Of a DNA stretch of 64,000 nt, positions 24,207-33,977 are shown piece after piece (position 1 is the stretch's first letter; each line of letters starts with the position of its first letter). Origin of the DNA: Lachnospiraceae bacterium NC2004 (lineage in GTDB: Bacteria > Bacillota > Clostridia > Lachnospirales > Lachnospiraceae); NCBI GenBank assembly GCA_000621905.1, contig JHXB01000002.1, forward strand, positions 186,001 through 250,000, in the 5' to 3' direction. The position numbers and the translations under genes are program-made. Below the pieces are notes generated by a model. It saw only the letters and a list, made by a program, of their open reading frames with translations, was not told where the DNA came from and ran no database searches.

Positions 24207-26393
24207 ATGAGAGATATTGTAATTACTGCTCAGTGGGGAGTTATAGCGTTATTGTTGCTTGAATGCTGGGTAGTATTTAGGAATATGAATAAGAAAGCGC
24301 ACTACTATTTATTTTTGAACTGCGTTTCCATGGTTGTCTGCAGCATAGGTTATATGCTTATGCTTCATTGTGAGACTGAAGAAGCTTACTTTATGTCGAT
24401 GCTCGCGTCATGGAGCGGCAAGGTGTGTACTGTGTATTCCGTCTTATGGTTTTGTGTTTATCAGTGTGAACAGAAAGCTCCGAGAATATTAAGAGCTATC
24501 TGTGTCTTGATTGCATTAGTTGCTTACGCATGTGTTGCCACATCTAAAAGTACGGGACTTATGTATAGAAACTATAAGTTTAAGCATGAAAATGGTATTT
24601 TTATAATGGAATACGACAAGGGCCCGGCATATGTTATATGGACTTTCATAATTATGACGGTTATTACATCTTGTCTATTTATGCTGATAAGCTCGTATAG
24701 GAAAGAGAAGAATCGTCAGAAGAGAGCTCAGAGCTTTTGGATCAGTGTTGGGTTGATCTCTATGATGCTTATCGGCTTCCTGGCTGCATCACCTATCGGT
24801 AAATATTACGATTTTAATCAGCCGGGATTTACGGTGTGTGCCGTTGTGATTTTATTTGCAATATTTAGAGGTGACTTGTTAGTTACAGAGACTGTTGCCA
24901 AAGAATATATGATAGATGAACTTTCAGCCGGCGTTGTCGCGCTCGATAACAGAGGAGACATCGTATACTTCAATCAATCTGCTTTAAAGGTATTCCCTGC
25001 GATTAAAAATGATATAAAAGGTGTTGTTGACACAATAGAGCATTCTATTGAAACCAGAGACCCGGTTACCGTAGGTGACAAGATTTATACATTTGAAGAG
25101 AGAATGCTCGCTAAGGGTGGCAAAGACAAGAGTAGGATTTATGTTATGATCGATTCTACCGAGCATTTTCAACATATGAAAGAACTAGAGGTTCAGAAGC
25201 AGATAGCCGATGACGCCAATCAGAGTAAATCGCGTTTTCTTGCCAACATGTCCCATGAGATCAGAACACCAATCAATACAGTCCTTGGTATGGATGAGAT
25301 GATATTAAGAGACTGTGAAGACGATGCAATTAAGGAATATGCTCAAGACATCAAGACAGCCGGACGAACGCTTCTTACAATAATCAACGATATACTTGAT
25401 ATCAACAAGATTGAATCCGGCAAGATGGAGCTTGTTCCTGTTGAATATGACATCTCGAAGATGATTTATGATATTTATAATATGATAAGGGTTCGAGCTG
25501 ATGAGAAGAAGATTGACTTTGAAATGGAAGTAGCTCCTGATATACCGATTAGGCTGTATGGAGATGACGTAAGGGTTAAGCAGATTATCGTTAACATCCT
25601 TACCAATGCTGTTAAGTATACTAATATGGGAAATGTTTGGTTCAGGGTCAGACTTAATAAGATTGACGGTGAAGAGGTGAGCCTTCATTTTGAGGTAGAG
25701 GATACAGGTATCGGTATCAAGAAGGAAGATATAAGTAAGCTGTTCTCTGAATTTGAGCGAATCGAAGAGAAGCGTAACAGGAACGTTGAAGGAACCGGAC
25801 TCGGAATGTCCATCACCAAGAAAATGCTTGGATTAATGGGAACGAGGCTTGTTGTTGAGAGTGAGTATGGCAGGGGGTCTACATTTTCATTTGACTTGAC
25901 ACAAAAGATTATAGACAGCGAGACAATAGGAGATTTTGACGAACGCGTTAACAGGCTGGCTGCTAAGCACAAGAAGTATAAGGAATCATTTACCGCACCG
26001 GGTGTTAAGATACTTGTGGTTGACGATAACATGATGAATCGAAAGGTGTTTATCGGATTGCTTAAAGCCACACAGATTGCTATCGACGAGGCTGATAGCG
26101 CCGATGCTTCAGTAAGTTTAGCTTCTAAGAACTATTATGATGTTATCTTTATGGATCATATGATGCCTAAGAAGGATGGTATAGAGGCTTTGAAGGAGAT
26201 AAGGGCAATAAAGGACGGTCCTTGTGCCAATACTCCTATTATAGTTCTTACGGCTAATGCTATTGTCGGATCAGAGGAACAATATTTAGATGCGGGATTT
26301 GACGGATTTTTAGCTAAACCGATTGCTCCGGATAAGCTTGAGGAGCTTTTAAGAAACACTCTTGATGAGAGCAAAATTAATATTGAATCGTAG
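24207..26393 (+). CDS. Membrane hybrid histidine kinase with receiver domain
   Basis: 728 residues from the ATG at 24207, which has GAGGTG 4 nt upstream; an in-frame ATG at 24171 lacks a site. Seven hydrophobic segments in residues 5-235 resemble a 7TM (histidine kinase N-terminal) sensing region. They are followed by a PAS-like stretch (240-330) and HisKA with [10 protein letters not shown] (H350). HATPase_c has an N box (RVKQIIVNILTNAVKYT), G1 (EDTGIGI) and G2 (GTGLGMSI). A C-terminal receiver has VVDDN, the acceptor D650 in IFMDHMMPKKDG, and the Lys in LAKPI. A separate output domain is absent, so phosphate presumably passes to an Hpt or response regulator elsewhere. It closely resembles the kinase at 40610 in its catalytic and receiver parts. 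Confidence 0.92.
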   Translation: MRDIVITAQWGVIALLLLECWVVFRNMNKKAHYYLFLNCVSMVVCSIGYMLMLHCETEEAYFMSMLASWSGKVCTVYSVLWFCVYQCEQKAPRILRAICVLIALVAYACVATSKSTGLMYRNYKFKHENGIFIMEYDKGPAYVIWTFIIMTVITSCLFMLISSYRKEKNRQKRAQSFWISVGLISMMLIGFLAASPIGKYYDFNQPGFTVCAVVILFAIFRGDLLVTETVAKEYMIDELSAGVVALDNRGDIVYFNQSALKVFPAIKNDIKGVVDTIEHSIETRDPVTVGDKIYTFEERMLAKGGKDKSRIYVMIDSTEHFQHMKELEVQKQIADDANQSKSRFLANMSHEIRTPINTVLGMDEMILRDCEDDAIKEYAQDIKTAGRTLLTIINDILDINKIESGKMELVPVEYDISKMIYDIYNMIRVRADEKKIDFEMEVAPDIPIRLYGDDVRVKQIIVNILTNAVKYTNMGNVWFRVRLNKIDGEEVSLHFEVEDTGIGIKKEDISKLFSEFERIEEKRNRNVEGTGLGMSITKKMLGLMGTRLVVESEYGRGSTFSFDLTQKIIDSETIGDFDERVNRLAAKHKKYKESFTAPGVKILVVDDNMMNRKVFIGLLKATQIAIDEADSADASVSLASKNYYDVIFMDHMMPKKDGIEALKEIRAIKDGPCANTPIIVLTANAIVGSEEQYLDAGFDGFLAKPIAPDKLEELLRNTLDESKINIES

Positions 26394-26403
26394 AATAACG
26401 AGG

Positions 26404-26452
26404 AACAACGGGGACGGACCTTTGGGAACGTTCCCGTTGTTTTTGTTTTTTT
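26404..26452 (+). terminator. Intrinsic terminator after the hybrid kinase gene
   Basis: AACAACGGGGACG (26404-26416) pairs with CGTTCCCGTTGTT (26429-26441) with one G-U step, followed by a long T tract. The GGGGAC core suggests a derived GGGGACAG repeat used as a terminator. Confidence 0.9.
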
Positions 26453-26479
26453 AGGGTTATAAGTTCAACCTATATCTAA
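26453..26479 (+). promoter_or_regulatory. Sulfur-type dyad operator upstream of AhpD-like-metNIQ
   Basis: Left arm AGGGTTATAAGTT and right arm AACCTATATCTAA around C26466 match the metY operator arms at 10/13 and 11/13 positions. The centre is 54 nt before the first base of the -10, as in three other units in this window. Confidence 0.68.
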
Positions 26480-26496
26480 CGATAAGATTTAGAGAT

Positions 26497-26537
26497 TAGA
26501 CAAGACTTTTGATGTGGTGTATATTGTTTACTGTAAA
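26497..26537 (+). promoter_or_regulatory. Promoter of the AhpD-like-metNIQ operon with a second dyad
   Basis: TAGACA (26497-26502), 17-nt spacer, TATATT (26520-26525). The same two hexamers and spacing occur at 42556-42584. The perfect dyad GTTTACTGTAAAC (26525-26537) overlaps the predicted start site and could bind a repressor. Confidence 0.65.
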
Positions 26538-26646
26538 CAAAACATATTAAGCCTATCGAGTTTGTAGGATAAGACAATATAGGATCTGGCGATCGGGTCT
26601 GACCTACATTTTCAGAATAGGAAATAATTTAGTGAGGTGAATTAAA

Positions 26647-27201
26647 ATGGCAAGAATCAAATTAGTAGAGCTTGAGGAGACAAGCGGAGCAGAGAGGGAA
26701 AGATATGAGGAGTTAGCAGGAAGAAATGCTGTTACCAATATGAAGAAAGGACTTCTCAATGATGCAGCAACATATGATGCATTCATGGGATGGTACACTT
26801 CATGGAACAGACTCGTTGAGATTGTAGGTGAGGAGGCAGCTATATTTTATGCTCACTCAATATCAACCACAAACTCATGTCAGCTTTGTTCTTTATTCTT
26901 CATCAGCGATATCAAGGGCTTGGGACTTGATCCTAACAACTTGAATCCGGATGAGAAAGAGCAGCTTCTTATTGAACTCGGACATCAGATCGTTAAAGAT
27001 CCTACCGCAGTTTCAGATGAGCTTTTCGAAAAGTTAAAGAAGCATTTTACAGATGCAGAGTTGGTTGTAATTGTAGGCTTCGGTGGTCAGATGATAGCTA
27101 CCAACAACTTCAACTCAGTATTTAAGATTGATGTTGATCAGAGACTTCTTCCTATCATTAATGAGTTTAAGCCTCAGACATGGAGGAAGAACATAGTATA
27201 A
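26647..27201 (+). CDS. AhpD-like carboxymuconolactone-decarboxylase-fold protein
   Basis: 184 residues, cytosolic, all-helical. The AhpD-type redox pair is present as SCQLC (C78, C81), preceded by Tyr and His residues (YAHSIS) in the helix where AhpD-type proteins have their proton relay. In AhpD the CxxC reduces a peroxiredoxin or peroxide; here the partner is unknown. It is the first gene of the operon, 15 nt before metN, so it may handle an oxidised sulfur compound imported by MetNIQ. That link is inference. TAGTGAGGTG precedes the ATG. Confidence 0.82.
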   Translation: MARIKLVELEETSGAERERYEELAGRNAVTNMKKGLLNDAATYDAFMGWYTSWNRLVEIVGEEAAIFYAHSISTTNSCQLCSLFFISDIKGLGLDPNNLNPDEKEQLLIELGHQIVKDPTAVSDELFEKLKKHFTDAELVVIVGFGGQMIATNNFNSVFKIDVDQRLLPIINEFKPQTWRKNIV

Positions 27202-27216
27202 AAAAGGAAGATAAAT

Positions 27217-28272
27217 ATGGGTGATATAAAATTTGATGACGATGTAATATTTAGACTTGAAAATGTTACTAAAGTTTTCGAAGGCGAGAACAAAGTAGTC
27301 GCACTTGATAATGTAAGTCTTGATATTAATCGCGGTGATATTTACGGCATTATAGGTATGAGTGGTGCAGGTAAAAGTACATTGGTAAGAACCTTGAATC
27401 GCTTAGAGGATGTCAGTGAGGGATCTGTTCTCTTTGAAGGTAGAGACCTTAAATCGCTTAATAAAAGTGAATTGAGAAATGTCAGACAGGGAATTGGAAT
27501 GATATTTCAAGGCTTTAACCTTCTTAATCAGAGAACAGTTGAAAAGAATATAAAAGCAGCGCTAAAGATTGCCAATGTTCCTAAGGCTGAGCATGACAAG
27601 ATAGTTGATGAAATGCTTAAGATTGTCGGCTTAGAGGACAAGAAGCATGCATATCCTGCGCAGCTTTCCGGTGGTCAAAAGCAGAGGGTGGCTATAGCAA
27701 GAGCCCTCTCGACCAACCCTAAAGTTATTCTTTGTGATGAGGCGACAAGCGCGCTTGATCCTAACATAACTGCTGAGATTCTCGATCTTTTAAAGCGTAT
27801 CAACAAGGAGCTTAAGGTTACAATTATTATAATTACACATGAGATGAGCGTCGTTGAAGCAATATGCGACAAAGTAGCAGTCTTAAACGGTGGGCATATA
27901 GTCGAAAACGGTCCGGTTAAAGAGCTTTTTGTTAATCCTAAGTCAGAGATAACAAGAAGACTTGTATATCCTGAAAGCGCTGCACTTAATTCATTTGACA
28001 GCGAAGGTAGAAGGTGCGTAAGACTTGTTTTTGACGGTACTGAGGCAGGCCATCCGATTATTGCGGAGCTTGCAGCCAAGAAAGGCGTTGCAGTCAGTAT
28101 TTTAAATGCTAATACCAAGAGTATTGGCGGTGTAGGCTTTGGCCAGATGGTAGTGGCTTTGCCAAAAGATGAAAATGAAGCTAAAGTCGCTATCAATTAT
28201 TTTAAGGAAGTTGGAGTGTTTGCGGAAGAAATCGAAGATGAAGATGATTCTAAAGACGCTATTCCGGCTTAG
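27217..28272 (+). CDS. metN: Methionine ABC transporter ATP-binding protein with NIL domain
   Basis: 351 residues. Walker A GMSGAGKST, Q-loop MIFQGFNLL, signature LSGGQKQRVAIARAL, Walker B VILCDEATSAL and H-loop ITHEM are all intact. The C-terminal 90 residues are a NIL-type regulatory domain (GTEAGHPIIAELAAKKGV), the module that binds methionine and inhibits transport when methionine is abundant in the cell. It energises uptake of methionine or related sulfur amino acids with MetI and MetQ, encoded next. The start is supported by AAAAAGGAAG. MetI follows with 17 nt between stop and start. Confidence 0.95.
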   Translation: MGDIKFDDDVIFRLENVTKVFEGENKVVALDNVSLDINRGDIYGIIGMSGAGKSTLVRTLNRLEDVSEGSVLFEGRDLKSLNKSELRNVRQGIGMIFQGFNLLNQRTVEKNIKAALKIANVPKAEHDKIVDEMLKIVGLEDKKHAYPAQLSGGQKQRVAIARALSTNPKVILCDEATSALDPNITAEILDLLKRINKELKVTIIIITHEMSVVEAICDKVAVLNGGHIVENGPVKELFVNPKSEITRRLVYPESAALNSFDSEGRRCVRLVFDGTEAGHPIIAELAAKKGVAVSILNANTKSIGGVGFGQMVVALPKDENEAKVAINYFKEVGVFAEEIEDEDDSKDAIPA

Positions 28273-28289
28273 TGAAAGAGGGTGATAAT

Positions 28290-28943
28290 ATGGCAGGAAT
28301 TGATTGGAGTTTTATATGGGAAGGATTCTTGCAGACGATGGAGATGGTTGTCATCTCGACAGTATTTGCCTATATAGTCGGATTGCCTTTGGGAGTGATC
28401 TTGTCTGTCTCTAAAAAGGACGGACTTTCACCAAACAAAGTTGTATATAACATATTGGCGTTTATCGTAAATGTAAGCAGGTCAATACCATTTTTAATAT
28501 TCCTGGTTGTATTGATACCTCTTACAAGACTTATAGTAGGCACATCCATCGGTACGGAAGCAACTATTGTTCCGCTGACATTTGGTGCAATACCTATCGT
28601 CGCGAGAATGGTTGAAGCATCGTTAGAGGAAGTCGGAAGCGGTATAGTTGAAGCGGCTTTGGCATTAGGAGCTAAAAAAAGGGAAGTGGTCGTGAATTTT
28701 ATACTGCCGGAAGCATTTCCATCGTTGTTACAGGGTGCAGCAATTAACTTCGTAACGATATTAGGTTATTCAGCAATGGCCGGATTCATAGGCGGTGGCG
28801 GATTAGGAGCCATAGCGTACCAGCATGGATTTATCAGATATAAAACAGACATCTTACTGGTGACTGTTATCATACTTGTTGTAATTGTCTGGGCAGGGCA
28901 GGAGTTAGGATTAAAGCTTGCTTCTCGCGCAAGACACAGTTAA
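28290..28943 (+). CDS. metI: Methionine ABC transporter permease
   Basis: 217 residues from ATG 28290, which has AGAGGGTG upstream; a GTG at 28272 overlaps the metN stop region and is less likely. Five membrane helices and the EAA loop EEVGSGIVEAALALGA, where the ATPase docks, are visible. The usual MetI blocks SIPFLIFLVVLIPLTR and PEAFPSLLQGA are present. It forms the channel dimer of the MetNIQ importer. Confidence 0.95.
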   Translation: MAGIDWSFIWEGFLQTMEMVVISTVFAYIVGLPLGVILSVSKKDGLSPNKVVYNILAFIVNVSRSIPFLIFLVVLIPLTRLIVGTSIGTEATIVPLTFGAIPIVARMVEASLEEVGSGIVEAALALGAKKREVVVNFILPEAFPSLLQGAAINFVTILGYSAMAGFIGGGGLGAIAYQHGFIRYKTDILLVTVIILVVIVWAGQELGLKLASRARHS

Positions 28944-28970
28944 TTAGATTAAAGAAAGAAGGATATAATT

Positions 28971-29876
28971 ATGAAGAAAATACAGAAAATCGTAGCACTT
29001 ATTTTAACACTTACACTCGCTTTAGCATTTGCAGTAGGATGCGGAAGCAAAGATGCAAAGACATCAGTAGATAATCAGGCAAATGAAAATGCTTCAAAGG
29101 ATGACACTGAGGCAGTTGAAGGCGGCGAAGAGACTAAGACATTTGACGACGTAACCATTAAGATTGGTGCAAGCGTAACACCACACGCAGAGCTTTTAAG
29201 AGAGGCTGCACCTATCCTTGCAAAAGAGGGAATCAATCTTGACATCGTTGAGCTTGAGGATGTTGTAACTCCTAATACAGGTGTTGCTGACGGAAGCTTG
29301 GATGCTAACTTCTTCCAGCATGTTCCTTTCCTTGACAGCTTTAACTCTGAGAATAACACAGATCTTGTGTCTATCGGAGCTACTCACTATGAGCCATTTG
29401 GTCTTTATGCAGGTAAGTCAGATGATCTCAAGAACCTTAAAGATGGCGCAATAATCGGCGTTCCTAATAACTCAACAAATGAGGCAAGAGCTTTACTTCT
29501 TTTACAGCAGGAAGGTATTATTAAGCTTAAGGAAGGCGCTGACATTAATGCAACCGTACAGGATATCGAAGAGAATTCTCATAATATTGAGATTAAGGAG
29601 ATTGCTCCTGAGCAGTTAGTTAGATCTCTTCCTGATCTTGATTTCGCAATCATCAATGGTAACTACGCACTTGAAGGTGGTTTGAAGGTTAAGGATGCAC
29701 TTGCAGTTGAGGCGGCTGATGGTGTTGCTGCTCAGACCTACAAGAATGTAATCGTAGTTAAGAGTGAGAATAAGGATGATGAAGCACTTAAAGAAGTTGT
29801 TAAAGTTCTTCAGTCACAGGATATTCAGGATTATATTAATGCAACTTATGATGGAGCAGTAGTTCCGGTGCAGTAA
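28971..29876 (+). CDS. metQ: Methionine-binding lipoprotein (NlpA family)
   Basis: 301 residues. Lipoprotein signal with AVGC lipobox (Cys24), an acidic linker, then an NlpA/MetQ domain (about 50-301). Family blocks are TPHAELL near 64, ANFFQHVPFLD, THYEPFGLYAGK, and VPNNSTNEARALLLLQ with the ligand-contacting Asn/Arg region, plus the late INGNYAL segment. It delivers methionine (D or L) or a related ligand to MetNI at the outer face of the membrane. GAAAGAAGG precedes the ATG. It is the last gene of the operon. Confidence 0.95.
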   Translation: MKKIQKIVALILTLTLALAFAVGCGSKDAKTSVDNQANENASKDDTEAVEGGEETKTFDDVTIKIGASVTPHAELLREAAPILAKEGINLDIVELEDVVTPNTGVADGSLDANFFQHVPFLDSFNSENNTDLVSIGATHYEPFGLYAGKSDDLKNLKDGAIIGVPNNSTNEARALLLLQQEGIIKLKEGADINATVQDIEENSHNIEIKEIAPEQLVRSLPDLDFAIINGNYALEGGLKVKDALAVEAADGVAAQTYKNVIVVKSENKDDEALKEVVKVLQSQDIQDYINATYDGAVVPVQ

Positions 29877-29940
29877 TGTAAAGCAAGTTTCACAGGGCGC
29901 GTTTACCATAGACGTCCCTGTATATAATATCACCTTTTTT

Positions 29941-29991
29941 ATCATAAACCAGGGGGATGGACCATATGGTCCGTCCCCCTGGTTTTGTGAT
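29941..29991. terminator. Bidirectional terminator between metQ and the GGDEF sensor gene
   Basis: AAACCAGGGGGATGGACC (29946-29963) pairs with GGTCCGTCCCCCTGGTTT (29968-29985) with one G-U step and an ATAT loop; ATCAT/GTGAT extend the stem. A T-rich stretch precedes it (29932-29940) and T-rich sequence follows it, so it serves both convergent genes. Confidence 0.85.
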
Positions 29992-29997
29992 TATATA

Positions 29998-31908
29998 TTA
30001 ATTCGTGCCTCGGCGATTCTTCTTGATGACATACATCTTATCGTCTGCTTCCTTTAACGCCTGAGTCATATTGTAATTTTTGTCGAAAATATCGGTTTTA
30101 CATCCGCAACTTGATGAAACTTTATATGGCTTACCTGAATACTTATTGTATTTGTCAAGATATTCGGTTATAGAACTAGTAATCTCATCAGGATTACATT
30201 CTCCGAAAATAACAGAGAACAGCTCGTCGCCTCCGAATCTTACCGAGAGAGCAGATTCAGGAGTAGAAAGGCTCAGCGCTTTGGCAACAACGGCAATCGC
30301 GTTATCGCCCTCGGCATGTCCAAACGTATCGTTGATGTATTTAAGTCCGTCAAGATCAGCCATTATGACAGTAATTTTTTCACCAATTAAATCCGTATTG
30401 CTGATTTTGTGTTTGAACAGCTTTTGGAAGCCCACGCGGTTATATAAACCGGTAAGCGCATCATGGCGATACATCTTATCCATTTTGTCAAGCAGCAAAG
30501 TCTGGTATCTTACAATTACATATCCGCCGATTCCCATACTTAAAGCATTGGTTGCAAGCATAGTATTCATATAATTGGAAATGTCATTGTTCTTGAGATA
30601 ATAGCATGCAAATCCAAATGGACGGTTCATATAGTCAAGTGCATTGAATACAAGTGGATAGCCACTTTGTCCAAGCTCGATGATTCGTGACTTTAGCTCG
30701 CCTGAAAAGATGTCTTTAGTACCATCACCTGCCGGCTCAGGAAGGACAAATGTATCAGGTTTGTACATCTCTTTGTTAGCCGAATCATAGATTGTGACAA
30801 ACTCTTTAGGATCGTCTAATATATCCTCATCTGTAAAATAGTTGATGTCGGAATTCAGGCAATGAGAGTCAACTGCTATAAGAACATTGTCAGTCTTATA
30901 GCAATCTAAATGTGATACCATCTCACCTAGTGATTCACTCATTTGCATAGAAGATGCTACCTGTTGCAATACCCTGTTGTCATCATTGTGTCTAGCAAAA
31001 CTTTCGTTAAAGAGGTCTCTTAATACCTGGTGCTGCTCAGCGTATTCAGGGCAGCCGCAAGATTCATTGGGAATAAACTCAGAAATTATGCTCCGGTTTT
31101 TTACCTGTCCGTCTGACATGACCTGTAAGACAGTATCTGCCGTAGCGTCAGCCATAAAGACAACATCACATGATGAGGATGTTATCTTAGGCGTTGTAAA
31201 ATATATCTCGTCATAGCCGTCGAAACCGCTGACAATAATATCTTCCGGGATACGATATCCGGCATCTGTAAGCATCTCTGAAACTGTTATGGCCATTATA
31301 TCATTGGCGCAAATCATTGCTTCCGGAAGAGTGTCCCATTTAAGGATCTCGCTCATTGTTTCACGACATGGATCCGCCCAAAAATAACCATAGCTGAGCA
31401 TGGTATCCTTGTCAAATGTTATATTGTTGTCCTTAAGAACTCTCTTAAAAACTTCTATTCTCTGGTTGGAAAATTCGTTGTTAGGCTGACCTGCCATCAT
31501 ATGTGGCTTTCTGATGTTGTGATCTTCAATTATGTGTCGAACAACCTTTTCGAAGCCTAATGAGTAGTCAAAATTGATGCAAGACACATTATCATAGTGA
31601 GCATCTGTCATTACGACAGGGACATTGTGTTCGTGTGATTTCTCTACGATTTTGTCGGCAATTTTTTTGCTCTTAATCTTCTCGTTCATTATAATTATGC
31701 AATCAATCTGATCGTATGGTATAAGGTCATATACGTACTTCTCTGTAGCCTGCCTGTCCTCTTCCCAGTATATGTCAGAATTAATCGCAAATATAAGAAG
31801 AATGCATTTATCTTTTAAACGCATGTTAAGCTTTTCTATGAAACTGTGGTTTTTAGGCTCGTATGCACGTGATGTACATAGAGCAATGATCTTCTTTCGC
31901 ATAGACAT
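29998..31908 (-). CDS. Cytosolic periplasmic-binding-protein-like sensor fused to GGDEF
   Basis: About 636 residues from ATG 31908, which has AAGGTA upstream; a TTG at 31914 is an alternative. The N-terminal 290 residues look like a LacI-type ligand-binding domain (EAMICANDIMAITVSEML, RIPEDIIVSGFDGYDE) but without a helix-turn-helix and without a signal peptide, so the sugar-binding fold is cytosolic. A middle region (300-450) has a GAF-like character. The C-terminal GGDEF domain has DALTGLYNRVGF, DLDGLKYINDTFGHAEGD and the active-site stretch RFGGDELF, that is GGDEL rather than GGDEF. Activity is likely but not certain with Leu at the fifth position. It probably links a small-molecule signal to c-di-GMP. 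Confidence 0.87.
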   Translation of the reverse strand: MSMRKKIIALCTSRAYEPKNHSFIEKLNMRLKDKCILLIFAINSDIYWEEDRQATEKYVYDLIPYDQIDCIIIMNEKIKSKKIADKIVEKSHEHNVPVVMTDAHYDNVSCINFDYSLGFEKVVRHIIEDHNIRKPHMMAGQPNNEFSNQRIEVFKRVLKDNNITFDKDTMLSYGYFWADPCRETMSEILKWDTLPEAMICANDIMAITVSEMLTDAGYRIPEDIIVSGFDGYDEIYFTTPKITSSSCDVVFMADATADTVLQVMSDGQVKNRSIISEFIPNESCGCPEYAEQHQVLRDLFNESFARHNDDNRVLQQVASSMQMSESLGEMVSHLDCYKTDNVLIAVDSHCLNSDINYFTDEDILDDPKEFVTIYDSANKEMYKPDTFVLPEPAGDGTKDIFSGELKSRIIELGQSGYPLVFNALDYMNRPFGFACYYLKNNDISNYMNTMLATNALSMGIGGYVIVRYQTLLLDKMDKMYRHDALTGLYNRVGFQKLFKHKISNTDLIGEKITVIMADLDGLKYINDTFGHAEGDNAIAVVAKALSLSTPESALSVRFGGDELFSVIFGECNPDEITSSITEYLDKYNKYSGKPYKVSSSCGCKTDIFDKNYNMTQALKEADDKMYVIKKNRRGTN

Positions 31909-32021
31909 AACCAATACCTTATATTACCGACTGCTCGACAATAGTTCCTCTGCCTCTAATTTTATCAAAAAAGAGGTCTTCCGTAAAGTTTTTTTGAGGC
32001 TAAGAGACGCATACTTTAGAA

Positions 32022-32054
32022 TAAAAAAATCCCCGGGAAAGGCGATTCCCGGGG
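32022..32054 (-). terminator. Intrinsic terminator of the chemoreceptor gene
   Basis: On the minus strand CCCCGGGAA and TTCCCGGGG (32054-32046 and 32039-32031) form a perfect 9-bp stem followed by seven T residues (32029-32023). Confidence 0.93.
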
Positions 32055-32074
32055 TGTCTTGCATATGTATATGA

Positions 32075-33817
32075 TTAGTCGAGGAATGTAAACTGATGTA
32101 CAATATCCACGAGTTCATCTGTAGCAGCTTTAACTTTCTTACTGTCGTCGTCAACAGCTGAGATAGATACTGATACACTTTCAACGGTTGCAGCAATCTC
32201 TTCACTACTTGCAGCGCTTTCTTCAGAAGCTGCAGATAGGCTGGTAACACGCTCGTTAACAGTAACGAAGTCGTTCTCGATAGCTTTGTTAACATTGGTA
32301 ATATTGATAATCTCTGTGTTGATTTGCTGGATAGAGGTAACGATGTCGTTGAATCTGTCTTTAGTATCGTTAACACTCTCATTCTGTCTGCCTACGCAAT
32401 CTCTTACGACATTACCCTGCTCGTCTGCGAGAGAAGTAACTCTTAAGAGCTCGTTAAGCATCTCATCGATAGTGTTGGCAGATGTTGCAGACTGTTCAGC
32501 AAGCTGTCTGATCTCATCGGCAACGACTGCGAATCCGCGTCCTGCTTCACCTGCTCTTGCCGCCTCGATAGAAGCATTAAGAGAGAGGAGATTGGTCTGT
32601 GCAGCAATATCAGTAATTAAGGTTGATGCTTCACCAATCTTAGATGCACTTGCGGAAATGTTGTTCATCATTTCGAATATTCTGTCAAATGCCTGACTTG
32701 TAGAGTCAGTAACCTTGATAAGATCGTCAACTGTTGAGATACCTTCGTTGGTAACCTTATCCATCTCTTTACTTGTATTGGCAAGGTTAGATGATGCTTC
32801 TGCGTTCTTGGTCATCATTTCCTTCATGTGAACCATATCTTCAGCAAGCCCCTGAACATCCTCAGCCTGTGATGATACGGTTACTGCCATATCGTTGATA
32901 GCATGTGAGATAGCGTCCATCTGGTCATTAGATGTAGTAGCCATCTCTGATATCTCGTCTCCTAAGTTAGCAACATTCTCAGAAGATTCTGCAATAGTAG
33001 ATACTACGGTGTACATGCTTGTCTGAAGGTCGTTAGAAGATCTCATCAACGATCCAATCTCATCATTAGCATCTGACTCAATCGTATTCTTAGACAATTG
33101 TCTGTCAGCAAGTACCTTAACAACCTTTTCTACATTGCTTACGCTCTTTCTGATATATCTGATGATCATAAGAGTGATGATAAGGGCGATAGCAATAAGA
33201 ATTATGCTTATAATCAAAGTGACTGTAATGGAATGTGCCACTTCTTTTCTAACCTTCTTATCAATATATACTGAATATTCATCAAGAGAATCTTCCACTA
33301 TGTTAAGATTCTCTCTGACTTCTCCGAAATCTGATCTTGAAGCGATAAAATCTCCCGACATATCGAGAGGATTAAATAATGCAGCCCACTCATCAATTCC
33401 GGTATCGAAATTATTGATAAGCTGTTCGTTAGTCTCTGACTGGTCGGCTATCTTGTATTCCTTAGCGAAATAGTCATCTTTAGCAAGAAGATCCTTAATC
33501 TCAACAGTTCCATCCTTGACCTGCTGTAAGTTCTCTGAATAGGTTCCTTCAAGCTCCTTGATGTTGTCCTCTACACCTTCTTTGACATATGTCTTAAGAT
33601 AGTACACATCATCTAATGCCTGTGCTGCCTGATATAAATCTCGGTCAATGACAACAAGTTTCTCTTGGATTGTCGCAATCTCATCAAGATATATTGCCTT
33701 GGCATCGTTAAGCTGGTTCCTTCTTGCAATGCTTGAGTAAAAGGTTATTCCGATTACAACAAGCATAAGAGGTACAACCATAACCAAGAGCTTAGCTCTG
33801 ATACTTAAATTCTTCAT
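32075..33817 (-). CDS. Methyl-accepting chemotaxis protein
   Basis: 580 residues. TM1 is at about 9-30, an extracytoplasmic helical bundle sensor (4HB-like) at 31-190, TM2 at about 195-218, followed by HAMP and a long cytoplasmic coiled coil. The signalling tip is conserved: [20 protein letters not shown] and [16 protein letters not shown]. It passes ligand signals to CheA/CheW, so the organism is expected to be motile, although no che or flagellar genes lie in this window. No CheR-docking pentapeptide is seen at the C-terminus. GGAGGGTAAC precedes the ATG and a strong promoter lies upstream. Confidence 0.95.
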   Translation of the reverse strand: MKNLSIRAKLLVMVVPLMLVVIGITFYSSIARRNQLNDAKAIYLDEIATIQEKLVVIDRDLYQAAQALDDVYYLKTYVKEGVEDNIKELEGTYSENLQQVKDGTVEIKDLLAKDDYFAKEYKIADQSETNEQLINNFDTGIDEWAALFNPLDMSGDFIASRSDFGEVRENLNIVEDSLDEYSVYIDKKVRKEVAHSITVTLIISIILIAIALIITLMIIRYIRKSVSNVEKVVKVLADRQLSKNTIESDANDEIGSLMRSSNDLQTSMYTVVSTIAESSENVANLGDEISEMATTSNDQMDAISHAINDMAVTVSSQAEDVQGLAEDMVHMKEMMTKNAEASSNLANTSKEMDKVTNEGISTVDDLIKVTDSTSQAFDRIFEMMNNISASASKIGEASTLITDIAAQTNLLSLNASIEAARAGEAGRGFAVVADEIRQLAEQSATSANTIDEMLNELLRVTSLADEQGNVVRDCVGRQNESVNDTKDRFNDIVTSIQQINTEIINITNVNKAIENDFVTVNERVTSLSAASEESAASSEEIAATVESVSVSISAVDDDSKKVKAATDELVDIVHQFTFLD

Positions 33818-33870
33818 ACTGTTACCCTCCTTGATACATTGTTAATGTATAAATATAATATATGCATATT

Positions 33871-33899
33871 ATTATACCACTTTTGGTAAAATGGGTCAA
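33871..33899 (-). promoter_or_regulatory. Promoter of the chemoreceptor gene
   Basis: On the minus strand TTGACC (33899-33894), 17-nt spacer, TATAAT (33876-33871) with extended -10 TGG. The spacer and the first bases of the -10 hold the dyad TACCA-CTTT-TGGTA (33875-33888 read on the plus strand), which may be an operator. Confidence 0.85.
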
Positions 33900-33977
33900 T
33901 TTTTATATTTTTTTTAAAATAAATTGTGCAAATATGCTATAATATCTTTTATCGGTATGGATGTATTTATGTTGTCT

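Noticed and set aside
26530-26646. SAM riboswitch or T-box upstream of metNIQ
   Set aside because: No S-box core (AGAG...GGAGGGA) and no T-box sequence; control by the upstream dyad fits better. The same holds upstream of metY.
27675-28196. 173-codon frame on the minus strand
   Set aside because: Antisense to the well-supported metN gene with no start signals.
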